Assembly (NCBI GenBank): GCA_011176535.1
Contig: DUEP01000117.1
Span: 1-34,653, forward strand
Source of the DNA: Anaerolineae bacterium
Lineage (GTDB): Bacteria > Chloroflexota > Anaerolineae > Anaerolineales > DRMV01
Reading direction: 5' to 3'
DNA length: 34,653 bases
Of this stretch, positions 21,425-31,527 are shown one piece after another (the first letter of the stretch is position 1; every line of letters begins with the position of its first letter). Both the position numbers and the translations under genes were made by a program. The notes under the pieces were generated by a model, which saw nothing but the letters and a program-made list of their open reading frames with translations, was not told the origin of the DNA and did no database searches.

Positions 21425-21877
21425 TCAGTCCTCGCCGCCCGATTCCATGCTGGGCCCGGGGCGGCGCACGCGGCGATAGCGGCGCACCGCCTCAAGGCGC
21501 AGGCTGGCCCGGCGCAGCGCGGCTTGGATGCGCAGGTAGGTTTCTGGGTCAGGGGGTGGCCCTTTCTTCAACAACTCCTCTGCTCGCCGGCGGGCCGCTT
21601 CGGCGCGCTGCTCATCGATTTCATCCACATGCTCGGCCACATCGGCCAGCACGGTCACCCGATCCGGACGTACCTCGGCCACCCCGCCTGCCACGGTAAA
21701 GATCTCCTCCTGCTTACCGCGGCGAACCCGGAGAAAACCATAACGCAAAGTGGTCAACAGGGGCGCGTGGTTGGGTAGAATCCCCAAATCGCCGCTGGTG
21801 CCGGGGATGACCACCATGTCGGCCTCCCCCGACCACACTGAGCGATCTTGGGCCACAATCTCGCAATGAACGGGCAT
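21425..21877 (-). CDS. atpC: ATP synthase F1 epsilon subunit
   Basis: This 150-residue subunit has the N-terminal beta-sandwich (MPVHCEIVAQDRSVWSGEADMVVIPGTSGDLGILPNHAPLLTTL) and a C-terminal helical part, here long and rich in Ala, Arg and Glu. The helix regulates rotation and the sandwich joins the gamma stalk to the c-ring. The common length is 130-140, so the C terminus is extended by about 10-15 residues. It follows atpD by 11 bp. Confidence 0.93.
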   Translation of the reverse strand: MPVHCEIVAQDRSVWSGEADMVVIPGTSGDLGILPNHAPLLTTLRYGFLRVRRGKQEEIFTVAGGVAEVRPDRVTVLADVAEHVDEIDEQRAEAARRRAEELLKKGPPPDPETYLRIQAALRRASLRLEAVRRYRRVRRPGPSMESGGED

Positions 21878-21888
21878 CTAAGCGCCTC

Positions 21889-23337
<1,449 letters not shown>

Positions 23338-24285
23338 CTATGCCGCGGCCTGCGCTTTGGTGGCTTCTTCGGCCTTGACTGCCTGCGCCTTGGCCTTCGC
23401 CAAAGCCTGAGCCAGCGCCTCGGCACCACCGGCAATGTCCAGCATCTCACTGGTGATGCTTTGCTGTCGGGCCTTGTTGTACTCCAGTTGCAGGGCATGG
23501 GCCAACTCGGTGGCGTTGTCCGTGGCGTTCTTCATGGCCACCATGCGCGCCGCGTGCTCGCTGGCCCGCGACTCCAACATCGCCTGGAAAATCTGGAGTT
23601 GCGTGAATCGCGGCACGATCTCGTCCAGCAACTCCTGCTCCCCGGGCTCGTAGATGTAAGTGGCCGTGGCCCCAGGCAAAGCGTAATCCATCACCCGCTC
23701 TTCGCTCTCCAGGCTCAAGGGGAGCAGTTTCTTGATGCGGGGCTCCTGGCGCAACATGTTGATGAAATCGGTGTACACCACATAAACCTCATCCACCTGC
23801 TCGGTGAGGAAAGCATCCACCACCAGCCGCCCCACGGGCGAAATGTCGGTAAAGGTGGGAGGATCGGGCACAGGGCTGAAATCGGCCACGATGTTCAGCC
23901 CCCGGCGGTAGAGAATGTCCCGCCCCTTGCGCCCCAGCGTCACAAATTGCACCGGTACCGCATAATTGCCAAACCGCCGCAAAGTGTGGCGGATGATGTT
24001 CGTGTTGTAGGGGCCGGCCAGGCCACGATCGGCGGTGATGAGCACCACCATCACCTGGCTCACCTGGTCGCGGGTGGCCAGCAGAGGGTGCATATTGGCC
24101 CGCCCCGGCTGGGTAGCCAGATGGGTCAACACCTCCCAGGCTTTGGTCGCATAAGGGCGCGTGGCCTCCAAAGCCTGGGTCGCCCGCTGCACCTTGCTGG
24201 CGCTCACCGCCTGCATGGCGCGGGTGATGTGCGAGATGTTCTTGACGCTCTTAATTCGCTGTTTGACTTCGCGTGCCGTCGCCAT
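23338..24285 (-). CDS. atpG: ATP synthase F1 gamma subunit
   Basis: This 315-residue rotor subunit has the N-terminal helix (REVKQRIKSVKNISHITRAMQAVSASK) and a C-terminal helix (LEYNKARQQSITSEMLDIAGGAEAL). These form the coiled coil in the F1 centre. It also has an Ala/Lys-rich tail of about 20 residues. It lies 14 bp after atpA. Confidence 0.94.
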   Translation of the reverse strand: MATAREVKQRIKSVKNISHITRAMQAVSASKVQRATQALEATRPYATKAWEVLTHLATQPGRANMHPLLATRDQVSQVMVVLITADRGLAGPYNTNIIRHTLRRFGNYAVPVQFVTLGRKGRDILYRRGLNIVADFSPVPDPPTFTDISPVGRLVVDAFLTEQVDEVYVVYTDFINMLRQEPRIKKLLPLSLESEERVMDYALPGATATYIYEPGEQELLDEIVPRFTQLQIFQAMLESRASEHAARMVAMKNATDNATELAHALQLEYNKARQQSITSEMLDIAGGAEALAQALAKAKAQAVKAEEATKAQAAA

Positions 24286-24299
24286 AGTTTATCTCGCCT

Positions 24300-25967
24300 T
24301 TAGTGCCAGGTTGTCATGAAGCCCTGAATGGCCTCTTCCAGTTTGGCCTCCAACTCGGGCGAAATCTTCTTTTCGGTGGCAATGGCCTTGACCAGGTCGG
24401 AATGCACGGTATCCATGTGACGCAGCAAGGCCTGCTCCCATTCGGCCATCCGGTCCAGGGGCACATCATCGGCGTAGCCTCGCGTGCCGGCAAAGATCAC
24501 GATGACCTGATGCTCCATGGACATGGGGGAGTATTGCGGCTGCTTGAGGATCTCCTGCATGTGCAAACCGCGGTTCAACTGGGCCTGGGTAGCCTTATCC
24601 AGGTCCGAACCGAATTGAGCAAAGGCCGCCAACTCGCGGAAGGCCGCCATGTCCAGGCGCAGGCGGCCCGCCACCTGCTTCATCGCCTTGGTCTGCGCAT
24701 CGCCACCCACGCGCGATACCGAGATACCCACATTGATGGCCGGGCGGATACCGGCGTAGAACAGGTTGCTTTCCAGGTAAATCTGGCCGTCGGTAATGGA
24801 AATCACATTGGTGGGGATGTAGGCGGACACATCGCCGAGCAAGGTTTCGATGATGGGCAGGGCCGTCAGCGAGCCGCCACTCCCGCGCACCTTGATGATC
24901 TTGTACTGGTCGGCGTTCTCCAAGGCCTCCAACGCCTGCTCGGCGTCGTGCTTGGCCAGCGGGCCATCGTACATCTTGCCGTCCACCCCGTCTTCGGGGT
25001 CGGCCATACCGTCTTCGCTGCTGAAGGCCTTGGGCACGATGACGAATTTATCGGCCAGACGCGCCGCGCGCTCCAACAGGCGGGAGTGCAGGTAGAACAC
25101 ATCGCCCGGATAGGCTTCGCGGCCCGGCGGACGGCGCATGAGCAAGGAGACCTCGCGATAGGCCCAGGCGTGCTTGGAGAGGTCGTCGTACACGATGAGG
25201 GCGTCCTTGCCCTGCTCCATGAACTCCTCACCGATGGCGCACCCGGCGTAGGGCGCGATGTACTGCAAAGCCGCCGGCTCGTCGGCCGCGGCCGCCACCA
25301 CCACGGTGTAGTCCATGGCGCCGTATTTCTCCAGCGTGGCCACCGTGCGGGCCACCTGGGCCTTCTTCTGCCCAATGGCCACATAAATGCAGATGACATC
25401 CTGGCCCTTCTGGTTGATAATGGTGTCAATAGCAATGGCCGTCTTCCCCGTCTGGCGGTCGCCGATGATCAATTCGCGCTGTCCACGGCCAATGGGGATC
25501 ATGGAATCGATGGCCTTGATGCCCGTCTGCAAAGGCGTATCCACATCCTTGCGCTCCACCACCCCGGGGGCGATGCGCTCGATGGGGCGATAGCGGTCGG
25601 CCTTGATGGGGCCTTTGCCGTCGATGGGCTCGCCCAGGGCGTTGACCACCCGCCCGATCAGGGCATCCCCCACGGGCACCGAGGCGATGCGACCGGTGGT
25701 GAACACCTGCATCCCCTCGCTGATTTCCGCGTAATCGCCCATGATGATGATGCCCACATTGTCCTTCTCCAGGTTGAAGGCAATGCCCATCACTCCGTTT
25801 TCAAAGCGCACCAACTCCTGGGAGCGCACATCGGCCAGCCCGGTCGCCCGCGCAATGCCATCACCAGCCTCAATCACCGTGCCGACATTACGCACTTCCA
25901 GGCTGGGCTCGAATTCCTCGATCTGCTTTTGCAGATCCTCGGTGAGTTTCTTGACTACATCAGCCAT
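24300..25967 (-). CDS. atpA: ATP synthase F1 alpha subunit with an insertion
   Basis: The 555-residue protein has the P-loop [10 protein letters not shown] (169-178), the arginine-finger region ([10 protein letters not shown]), and the [11 protein letters not shown] block. It is longer than usual (about 500-515) because an extra segment lies between LLERAAR (near 296-302) and [11 protein letters not shown] (near 364). This stretch is 61 residues against 18 in E. coli and fewer in Bacillus, so roughly 43-54 residues are inserted; they are rich in Asp, Glu and Lys. The start is ATG 25967 with GATGGAGGCG before it. The gene begins 24 bp after the M42 peptidase gene. No atpB, E, F or H (F0 or delta) genes are in the window. 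Confidence 0.96.
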   Translation of the reverse strand: MADVVKKLTEDLQKQIEEFEPSLEVRNVGTVIEAGDGIARATGLADVRSQELVRFENGVMGIAFNLEKDNVGIIIMGDYAEISEGMQVFTTGRIASVPVGDALIGRVVNALGEPIDGKGPIKADRYRPIERIAPGVVERKDVDTPLQTGIKAIDSMIPIGRGQRELIIGDRQTGKTAIAIDTIINQKGQDVICIYVAIGQKKAQVARTVATLEKYGAMDYTVVVAAAADEPAALQYIAPYAGCAIGEEFMEQGKDALIVYDDLSKHAWAYREVSLLMRRPPGREAYPGDVFYLHSRLLERAARLADKFVIVPKAFSSEDGMADPEDGVDGKMYDGPLAKHDAEQALEALENADQYKIIKVRGSGGSLTALPIIETLLGDVSAYIPTNVISITDGQIYLESNLFYAGIRPAINVGISVSRVGGDAQTKAMKQVAGRLRLDMAAFRELAAFAQFGSDLDKATQAQLNRGLHMQEILKQPQYSPMSMEHQVIVIFAGTRGYADDVPLDRMAEWEQALLRHMDTVHSDLVKAIATEKKISPELEAKLEEAIQGFMTTWH

Positions 25968-25991
25968 TTCGCCTCCATCTCCCTGGGGGGA

Positions 25992-27062
25992 TTATGCCGT
26001 CAACGAAGCCACCGTCGGGGCGTCCAGCCGCTTGAGCACGGCGACCAACAACTGCACGGCATGGTCAAAATCGTCGCGATGAATAATGGAACTGTGAGAA
26101 TGGATGTGACGGGCCGCCACGCCCAGCACCACCGTGGGCACGCCCGTCTTGAACCGATGGATCACCGACCCATCGGTCGCCCCGCCTTCGATGTAGGAAA
26201 GTTGCACCGGGATGCCTTCGGCCTCCGCCGTGTCAAGGACGAAGTCCCGCAACGCAAGGTTGGGGATCATGGCCCGATCGTAAATCACCACCGTCGGCCC
26301 CTGGCCCAACTTCACGCTGGACTGCTCCGGGGTGATTCCGGGCACATCCCCCGCGATATCCGATTCCAGAATAATGGCTACATCGGGCTCCACCACCCAC
26401 ACACTGGTGGAGGCCCCGCGCACCCCTACCTCCTCCTGCACCGTGACCGCGCCGTAAACCGTGTTGGGATGCTCCTGCTCCTGCAACGCCCGCAACGCCT
26501 CAATCAACACGGCCACCCCAACCCGGTCGTCAAACGCCTTGGCCAGGTAACTTTTGCCGTTGGCCAGAGAAACAAAATCCGCCCTGGGGATCACCGGATC
26601 GCCAGGGCGTACCCCGGCGGCTTCCACTTCTTCCTTGGAAGTCGCCCCAATGTCAATGTACATTTTGTCTTTGGTGACCACCTTGCTCCGCTCGTCGGGG
26701 GGCAAAAGGTGAGGCGGCTTTGCCCCGATGACGCCCACCACATCCCCCTTGCGCGTTTTGAGGATCACCCGCTGGCCCAACAGCACCTGGTCAAACCAGC
26801 CACCCAAAGGCAGGAACTTGATGAAGCCCTCTTTGGTGATGTGTTTGACCAGGAAACCGATTTCATCCATGTGGGCGGCCAGCATCACCCTTGGGCGCTC
26901 GGCGCGGCCCACCCTGCGGCAGATCACGCTGCCCATTTTGTCCTGGGTGAGTTCCCCCAACGGCTCCAGGTACTTTCGTATCACGGCCCGCACCGGGGCC
27001 TCATAGCCGGGAACGCCATGAGCCTCGGTCAGTTCCTGTAACAATTTTGCCGTAGCATCCAT
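25992..27062 (-). CDS. M42-family aminopeptidase/endoglucanase-like metallopeptidase
   Basis: The 356-residue protein has the M42 metal ligands: His64 (LAAHMDEIGF), Asp178 (AKAFDDRVGV), Glu210/211 (VTVQEEVGVRG), Asp235 (ILESDIAGD) and His near 318-322 (RHIHSHSSI). M42 enzymes form large tetrahedral complexes and trim peptides from the N terminus using cobalt or zinc. Some are annotated as cellulase, which is historical. Its own promoter precedes it, and it is followed by atpA at 24 bp, so it is the first gene of the ATP synthase transcript here. Confidence 0.93.
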   Translation of the reverse strand: MDATAKLLQELTEAHGVPGYEAPVRAVIRKYLEPLGELTQDKMGSVICRRVGRAERPRVMLAAHMDEIGFLVKHITKEGFIKFLPLGGWFDQVLLGQRVILKTRKGDVVGVIGAKPPHLLPPDERSKVVTKDKMYIDIGATSKEEVEAAGVRPGDPVIPRADFVSLANGKSYLAKAFDDRVGVAVLIEALRALQEQEHPNTVYGAVTVQEEVGVRGASTSVWVVEPDVAIILESDIAGDVPGITPEQSSVKLGQGPTVVIYDRAMIPNLALRDFVLDTAEAEGIPVQLSYIEGGATDGSVIHRFKTGVPTVVLGVAARHIHSHSSIIHRDDFDHAVQLLVAVLKRLDAPTVASLTA

Positions 27063-27101
27063 AAAATCATCCCTTTAAATTGACCTATTCCAAGTGTCCA
27101 A

Positions 27102-27130
27102 ATGATACCCGAAAGCCTAGAACTTGTCCA
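27102..27130 (-). promoter_or_regulatory. Promoter of the peptidase-ATP synthase operon
   Basis: On the minus strand TGGACA (plus 27125-27130) and TATCAT (plus 27102-27107) are spaced by 17 bp. The start is near 27095, giving a leader of about 33 nt. An inverted repeat GAACT...AGTTC (plus 27120-27137) surrounds the -35 and may be an operator. This appears to be the only promoter before atpA. Confidence 0.6.
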
Positions 27131-27146
27131 GGAGTTCACAATCTCG

Positions 27147-27998
27147 TTACCTCTCCCGGGGCGAATGGGGGCTGGCGTCCTGGCCCAACTCCCGGGCTCG
27201 CTCATAGGCCGCCCACACCGCCCGTGAAATGGCCGTGCGGAAGCCGGCTTTTTCCAGGTAGTACAGGGCTGCCGCCGAGGTTCCGCCCGGTGAGGTGACC
27301 TGGTTGCGCAGGTGGGCCAGATGCACCTGACTCTGCTTCTGGCGGTAAAAGGCCGCCGACCCCAACACCGTCTGCGCCACCAGTTGCTCGGCCACCCGCC
27401 GGGGGAACCCCAAATGCACCCCGGCATCGACCAGGGCTTCCATAAAAAGGAAGACATACGCCGGGCCGGTGCCCGAAAGCGCCGTGGCCATATCCAGATA
27501 ATCCTCGTCTTCCAGATACACGGTCTCGCCCAGCGCGCCAAGGATGCGCTCGGCCACCTGATGCTGTTCGGGGGTCACTGCCTCAGTGGCCGTCCAGACG
27601 GTGATGCCCTGACCAATTTGGGCCGGAGTGTTAGGCATGGCCCGCACCACAGCCGGACGCCCTAGGCGTTCGACAATCAACCCCATGGGCGCACCCGCCA
27701 CGATGGAAAGCACCAGCGCCCCTTCAGGCAGGGCCTGGCCGATCTGCGAGAGGGCCTGTCGCAGCCGTTGAGGCTTCACCGAAAGCACCAGCACATCGGC
27801 CTCACGAGCCGCCTCAGCGTTGTCGGAGGTGGTGTGAATGCCGTAACGCTGCGCCAGTTCGTGCAGCCGTTCTTCTCTTGGGCCAGCGGCCCACAAAGCC
27901 TCGGCCGGGGCGACGCCCTGCTGCAGCAAGCCGGCAATCATCGCCTCGGCCATCACGCCGGGCCCGATGAAAACAATGTGTTGGGTGAGCGGCCTCAT
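27147..27998 (-). CDS. proC: Pyrroline-5-carboxylate reductase
   Basis: The 283-residue enzyme reduces 1-pyrroline-5-carboxylate to proline with NAD(P)H. The Rossmann glycine motif is VFIGPGVMAEAM (9-20). The C-terminal substrate region shows ALSGTGPAYVFLFMEAL and NQVTSPGGTSAAALYYLEK, both family signatures. I chose ATG 27998, preceded by TGGAG; the frame extends nine codons upstream without support. It is the last gene of the yebC-ruvC-ruvA-membrane protein-proC run. Confidence 0.94.
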   Translation of the reverse strand: MRPLTQHIVFIGPGVMAEAMIAGLLQQGVAPAEALWAAGPREERLHELAQRYGIHTTSDNAEAAREADVLVLSVKPQRLRQALSQIGQALPEGALVLSIVAGAPMGLIVERLGRPAVVRAMPNTPAQIGQGITVWTATEAVTPEQHQVAERILGALGETVYLEDEDYLDMATALSGTGPAYVFLFMEALVDAGVHLGFPRRVAEQLVAQTVLGSAAFYRQKQSQVHLAHLRNQVTSPGGTSAAALYYLEKAGFRTAISRAVWAAYERARELGQDASPHSPRER

Positions 27999-28021
27999 CG
28001 CGGTACTCCAAAATGGGATAG

Positions 28022-28044
28022 GCACCCCGTATGGGGCGCGGAAG
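28022..28044 (-). promoter_or_regulatory. Weak hairpin upstream of proC
   Basis: On the minus strand GCGCCCC and GGGGTGC (plus about 28023-28040) form a 7-bp stem with one G-U pair around ATAC, followed by CTATCCCATTTTGG. It may be a partial terminator after the small membrane protein or an RNA feature of the proC leader. Confidence 0.35.
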
Positions 28045-28075
28045 GTCCCCCGAGGTCCAGCCCAGGCCCCAAGGA

Positions 28076-28414
28076 CTATTCGCGCGGCCCGCGAGTGTTT
28101 TCCTCGATGTCCAGCAGGATTTCCAAAATGTAGGCCAAAGCCTCGAAGACCACCACGGCCATGAACAAAGAGGCAAAGCCCACATACTGGCCCACCAGGG
28201 TGCGCACCATATCCATCACGCTGGCCCTCTGCACGCGGGAGAAGACATCCCAGCCCACGAGAAGCACGGTGACGACGATCAACACTAGAAAGACGCGCGC
28301 GGCCACCCGGGACCAGAAAGCCAGGCGCACCACTTTGGTCGGATTGTGCCAGGTCTCCACCACGGGGGTTTCCTGTTCCATCTCAAGGGAGGGTTGCATG
28401 GTTTGCTTGCTCAC
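28076..28414 (-). CDS. Two-pass membrane protein of unknown function
   Basis: I do not recognise this 112-residue protein. It has an acidic/polar N terminus (residues 1-30), a first hydrophobic segment (about 39-56; RVFLVLIVVTVLLVGWDVF), a polar loop (RVQRASVMDMVRTLV) and a second hydrophobic segment (about 73-95; VGFASLFMAVVVFEALAYILEI). A short charged tail follows. The start is a GTG at 28414, six bases after AAGGAG, so the GTG is well supported. It lies 21 bp after ruvA. Confidence 0.7.
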   Translation of the reverse strand: MSKQTMQPSLEMEQETPVVETWHNPTKVVRLAFWSRVAARVFLVLIVVTVLLVGWDVFSRVQRASVMDMVRTLVGQYVGFASLFMAVVVFEALAYILEILLDIEENTRGPRE

Positions 28415-28435
28415 GGTGCACTCCTTTGAAAAAGA

Positions 28436-29014
28436 TTAGCGGCTGAAGTATCGCAGCGCCAGCCGCAAGCGCTCTTCCACATCCGGAGGGGCTTCTTTGG
28501 GCAGGCTTTGCAGCGCCGCCTGGGCCTCGACTACACTGTACCCCAGGGCCACCAGGGCATCAAGCACGGACGCATCCACCTCGGCCAGGGCCGCCACCTC
28601 GCCCAGGGCCTCCTCCGGTTGCAACGCATCTTGTAAATGAAGCAAAATCTTCTGGGCGGTCTTGCGCCCCACGCCAGGGACGCGGTGGAACACTTCGGGC
28701 TGCTCCTGAAACACCGCCCGCCGAATGGCTGCCGGGGTAAGGGCCGAAAGGATGCCCAACGCCAGGCGGGGGCCAACGCCGTTCACGCCCAGCAGGGTCA
28801 CGAAGAGGTCGCGCTCCTCGGCCGTGGCAAAGCCGTAGAGGGTGAGGGCGTCTTCTCGCACCACCAGGTGCGTCGGGCCAGCCCACGCCTCCCCCACCGC
28901 GGTCTGCTCCCACAAGGGGCGCGGCACGGAGACCCACACCCCCACCGGCCCAACCATGACCAGCAAGCGGTCGCCTTGCTTGGCGCTCACCCGTCCTTCG
29001 AGAAACCCGATCAT
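28436..29014 (-). CDS. ruvA: Holliday junction DNA helicase subunit RuvA
   Basis: The 192-residue protein has the N-terminal OB fold (MIGFLEGRV...GPVGVWVSVP) and the helix-hairpin-helix repeats (GVNGVGPRLALGIL and RVPGVGRKTAQKIL), and a C-terminal domain III (about 145-192) that contacts RuvB. RuvA binds four-way junctions for branch migration. Start ATG 29014 overlaps the ruvC stop as ATGA; a longer frame upstream would overlap ruvC. No ruvB is present in the window. Confidence 0.95.
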   Translation of the reverse strand: MIGFLEGRVSAKQGDRLLVMVGPVGVWVSVPRPLWEQTAVGEAWAGPTHLVVREDALTLYGFATAEERDLFVTLLGVNGVGPRLALGILSALTPAAIRRAVFQEQPEVFHRVPGVGRKTAQKILLHLQDALQPEEALGEVAALAEVDASVLDALVALGYSVVEAQAALQSLPKEAPPDVEERLRLALRYFSR

Positions 29015-29511
29015 GGCTCTCCGCGGCTCAGCGCAGCGAAGCGGGCATGTTGGGCGTGGCACAGCGCCACGGCCAGGGCGTCGGCCGCATCATCGGGGCG
29101 CGGGCGCTCGGCCAAGCGCAACAGCGCCTGCACCATGCGCTGCACCTGTTGTTTGTCGGCGCTGCCGTAACCCGTCACCGCTTCTTTGACCTCGTTGGGG
29201 GCATATTCGGCCACCGGGATCTCGCCCATGGCCAACGCCAGCAACACCACACCCCGCGCCTGTCCCACGGCCATGGCCGTGGTCACATTGCGCTGAAAAA
29301 ACAATTTCTCCACCGCCGCCTGTGCGGGGCGATGGAGGGAGAGAAGGTCTTGCAACGCGGTGTAAAGTTGCCGCAAACGCTCCGGCAACGGCTGCCGGGC
29401 CGGAGTGCGCACCACCCCGTAACTCACCACGCACACCTCCCCGCCCGGCGCAAGGTCAATGACCCCATAGCCAGTGATGGCCGTTCCAGGATCCAGGCCC
29501 AGGATGCGCAT
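29011..29511 (-). CDS. ruvC: Holliday junction resolvase RuvC
   Basis: The 166-residue nuclease has the four acidic catalytic residues: Asp7 (LGLDPGT), Glu68 (AAVEKLFF), Asp140 or Asp141 and Asp144 (RPDDAADALA). RuvC cuts Holliday junctions as a dimer. It overlaps ruvA and follows yebC by 6 bp, an order conserved in many bacteria. Confidence 0.95.
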   Translation of the reverse strand: MRILGLDPGTAITGYGVIDLAPGGEVCVVSYGVVRTPARQPLPERLRQLYTALQDLLSLHRPAQAAVEKLFFQRNVTTAMAVGQARGVVLLALAMGEIPVAEYAPNEVKEAVTGYGSADKQQVQRMVQALLRLAERPRPDDAADALAVALCHAQHARFAALSRGEP

Positions 29512-29517
29512 GACGTC

Positions 29518-30273
29518 CTAAGCGGCCTCCATTTTGGCCAGGGCTTCCTCGGTGATGTTCAGGTTGCTGTACACTTCCTGAACATCGTCCAGTTCTTCCA
29601 GCGCCTCAATGACCTTGAGCACCTGCACGGTGGCATCGGGGTCCAGGGTCATTTCCTGGGTGGGGATCATCTTCAACCCCGCCTCGTCGGGCTGGATGCC
29701 TGCCTGGGCCAACTGCTCGCTGATGCTCCTGAAGTTCTCCGGCTCGGCGAAAATCTCAATGACTTCATCGTCGAACTTCACGTCGTCGGCACCGCCTTCC
29801 ACGGCCAACTCAAAAATCTTATCCGGGTCGTTGTCTTTAGCAGGCAGAGCGAAGTAGGCCATGCGCTTGAACTGCCAAGCCACCGAGCCGCTCTCGCCAA
29901 GGCTGCCGCCGTAGCGATTGAGCACATGGCGCACATCGGACACGGTGCGGTTGCGGTTGTCGGTGACGCAGTGAATCATCAGGGCCACGCCGTGGGGCGC
30001 ATACCCTTCGTAAAAGATTTCTTCTAGGGCGCCGCCGCTCTTGTCCTCACCCGTGCCGCGCTTGATGGCCCGCTCGATGTTGTCTTTGGGCATGTTGGCC
30101 GCTTTGGCCCGCTCGATGGCCAGCCGCAAACGCACATTGACCTCGGGATCCCCCCCGCCTTCACGGGCCGCGATGGTAATTTCACGGGCCAGACGGGTGA
30201 ACAGTTTACCGCGCTTCGCATCCTCGGCCGCTTTCTTGCGCTTGATGGTTGACCATTTCGAATGTCCGGACAT
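29518..30273 (-). CDS. yebC: YebC/PmpR-family (TACO1) protein
   Basis: The 251-residue product starts MSGHSKWSTIKRKKAAEDAKRGK, the family's signature, and has GGSLGESGSVAWQFKR near 130-145. The family is described as a transcription factor in some bacteria, and recent work links members to translation of polyproline stretches. Its job here cannot be told from sequence. It is the first gene of the ruvC-ruvA-proC run, with a promoter upstream (30332-30340), and its ATG follows GGAGAGGAG. Confidence 0.94.
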   Translation of the reverse strand: MSGHSKWSTIKRKKAAEDAKRGKLFTRLAREITIAAREGGGDPEVNVRLRLAIERAKAANMPKDNIERAIKRGTGEDKSGGALEEIFYEGYAPHGVALMIHCVTDNRNRTVSDVRHVLNRYGGSLGESGSVAWQFKRMAYFALPAKDNDPDKIFELAVEGGADDVKFDDEVIEIFAEPENFRSISEQLAQAGIQPDEAGLKMIPTQEMTLDPDATVQVLKVIEALEELDDVQEVYSNLNITEEALAKMEAA

Positions 30274-30331
30274 AGCAACTCCTCTCCATTGAAAAACACC
30301 GGCCCCCTACCCATGATGCCTGGCTGGGGAA

Positions 30332-30340
30332 ATTATACCA
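30332..30340 (-). promoter_or_regulatory. Extended -10 promoter of the yebC-ruvCA-proC run
   Basis: On the minus strand TGGTATAAT (plus 30332-30340) is a perfect extended -10, about 60 bp before the yebC start. No good -35 box is seen. The motif matches the extended -10 used at 8597-8605. Confidence 0.6.
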
Positions 30341-30365
30341 TGGGTCGGTGCTGGCGCTTCCGGAC

Positions 30366-30391
30366 CCGGGGAGCGCCCGCCGGGCTCCCGG
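30366..30391 (-). promoter_or_regulatory. GC hairpin in the alcohol dehydrogenase-yebC gap
   Basis: CCGGGGAGC (from 30366) pairs with GCTCCCGG (to 30391) around a short GC loop. It lies after the dehydrogenase stop codon in the minus-strand direction but has no T-run, so it is a weak terminator candidate. The remainder of the 187-bp gap (30274-30460) shows only the yebC promoter. Confidence 0.35.
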
Positions 30392-30460
30392 TTCCATCCT
30401 TCCCCATAGCCCTTACCTTCTCCCAGAAATGCTCGGGGGCCTGCCTCCAAACCAGGAGGA

Positions 30461-31465
30461 CTACGCCTCACCGATACGCAACACCGCCTCACCCGTCACA
30501 CGGCTGTGCTTCAAATCCTCCAGCGCCTCGTTGGCCGCCTCAAAGGGGTACGCCTGCACCGTGGTGCGCACCGGAATCTCGGCGGCCAAACGCAAGAAAT
30601 CCACCCCATCCTGATAGGTGGCGTTGGCCACGCTGCGCACCGTCTTCTCCCAATAGATCAAGTCATAGGGCATCTCGGGAATCGGGCTCATGTGGATGGC
30701 GTTGATGGCGACAGTACCGCTACGACGCAAGTTATGTAAGGCGTAATGCACCACCACCCCCGCCGGGGCGAAAATGAGGGCGCGATCCAGAGGCTGAGGT
30801 GCCTGCTCGTGCGGCTGCCCCACCCACGCGGCCCCCAGTTCCTCGGCATGGCGCTGATGGTTGGCCGAACGAGTGAACACATAGACCTCACAACCCCAGT
30901 GGCGCAGCACCTGAATGGCGATGTGGGCGCTGGCCCCAAAGCCGAACAACCCCACTCGTTCTCCGGGCTGCACTTCGGCCTGGCGGATGGTGCGGTAACC
31001 GATGATGCCTGCGCAAAGCAACGGAGCCGCGTGCAGGTCGTCCATCGAGTCGGGCAGGGGCAGCACGTACCTCGCCTCGGCCAGCATGTACTCGGCATAG
31101 CCCCCGTCCACATGAAACCCGGTGAAGCGGGCGTTGGGGCACAGGTTCTCCTGGCCGCGTTGACAATACTCGCATTCCCCGCAGGCGTCGTAGAACCAGG
31201 GCACCCCGACCCGGTCGCCCAGCTGCACCTGGGTTACGCCCTCGCCCAGGGCATCCACCACCCCCACCACCTGATGGCCGATGGTGATGGGCAAGTGGGG
31301 CGGATGAATGTCGCCCTCCACGGTGTGCAAATCGGTGTGGCACACACCGCAAGCCAGAATGCGCAGCCGCACCTGACCGGGTCCGGGCTCCGGCCTGGAC
31401 ACCTCTTCCAGGCGCAGCGGATGGCTTTCTATCGGCGCATGGGCATACAGTCGATAAGCACGCAT
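30461..31465 (-). CDS. Zinc-dependent alcohol dehydrogenase (MDR family, AdhA-like)
   Basis: The 334-residue protein has the catalytic zinc ligands Cys42, His64 and Cys151 and the structural zinc cluster Cys95, Cys98, Cys101 and Cys109. The Rossmann motif is GLFGFGASAH near 172-181. The GHE motif of many ADHs reads GHQ. It oxidises alcohols or reduces aldehydes with NAD(P)(H). The wording is close to propanol-preferring AdhA-type enzymes, but the substrate is uncertain. AGGAGG precedes ATG 31465. A terminator lies just upstream (31495-31519), so it needs its own promoter, which I could not place in the short gap. Confidence 0.91.
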   Translation of the reverse strand: MRAYRLYAHAPIESHPLRLEEVSRPEPGPGQVRLRILACGVCHTDLHTVEGDIHPPHLPITIGHQVVGVVDALGEGVTQVQLGDRVGVPWFYDACGECEYCQRGQENLCPNARFTGFHVDGGYAEYMLAEARYVLPLPDSMDDLHAAPLLCAGIIGYRTIRQAEVQPGERVGLFGFGASAHIAIQVLRHWGCEVYVFTRSANHQRHAEELGAAWVGQPHEQAPQPLDRALIFAPAGVVVHYALHNLRRSGTVAINAIHMSPIPEMPYDLIYWEKTVRSVANATYQDGVDFLRLAAEIPVRTTVQAYPFEAANEALEDLKHSRVTGEAVLRIGEA

Positions 31466-31489
31466 GGCAAGCCTCCTTCACCAACCAAG

Positions 31490-31519
31490 GTGAAACCAAA
31501 CGGCCCCTGGAGGGGCCGT
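31490..31519 (-). terminator. Intrinsic terminator after inositol-3-phosphate synthase
   Basis: ACGGCCCCT (31500-31508) and AGGGGCCGT (31511-31519) form a perfect 9-bp stem with a GG loop; on the minus strand it is followed by TTGGTTT. It separates the ino1-like gene from the dehydrogenase gene. Confidence 0.8.
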
Positions 31520-31527
31520 GAGGGTGC

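Noticed and set aside
24303-27041. A very long plus-strand open frame (about 900 codons) opposite atpA and the peptidase gene
   Set aside because: It is antisense to two clear genes with strong motifs. Its product is rich in His, Gly and Arg as expected for a GC-rich shadow frame, and has no recognisable domain or ribosome site.
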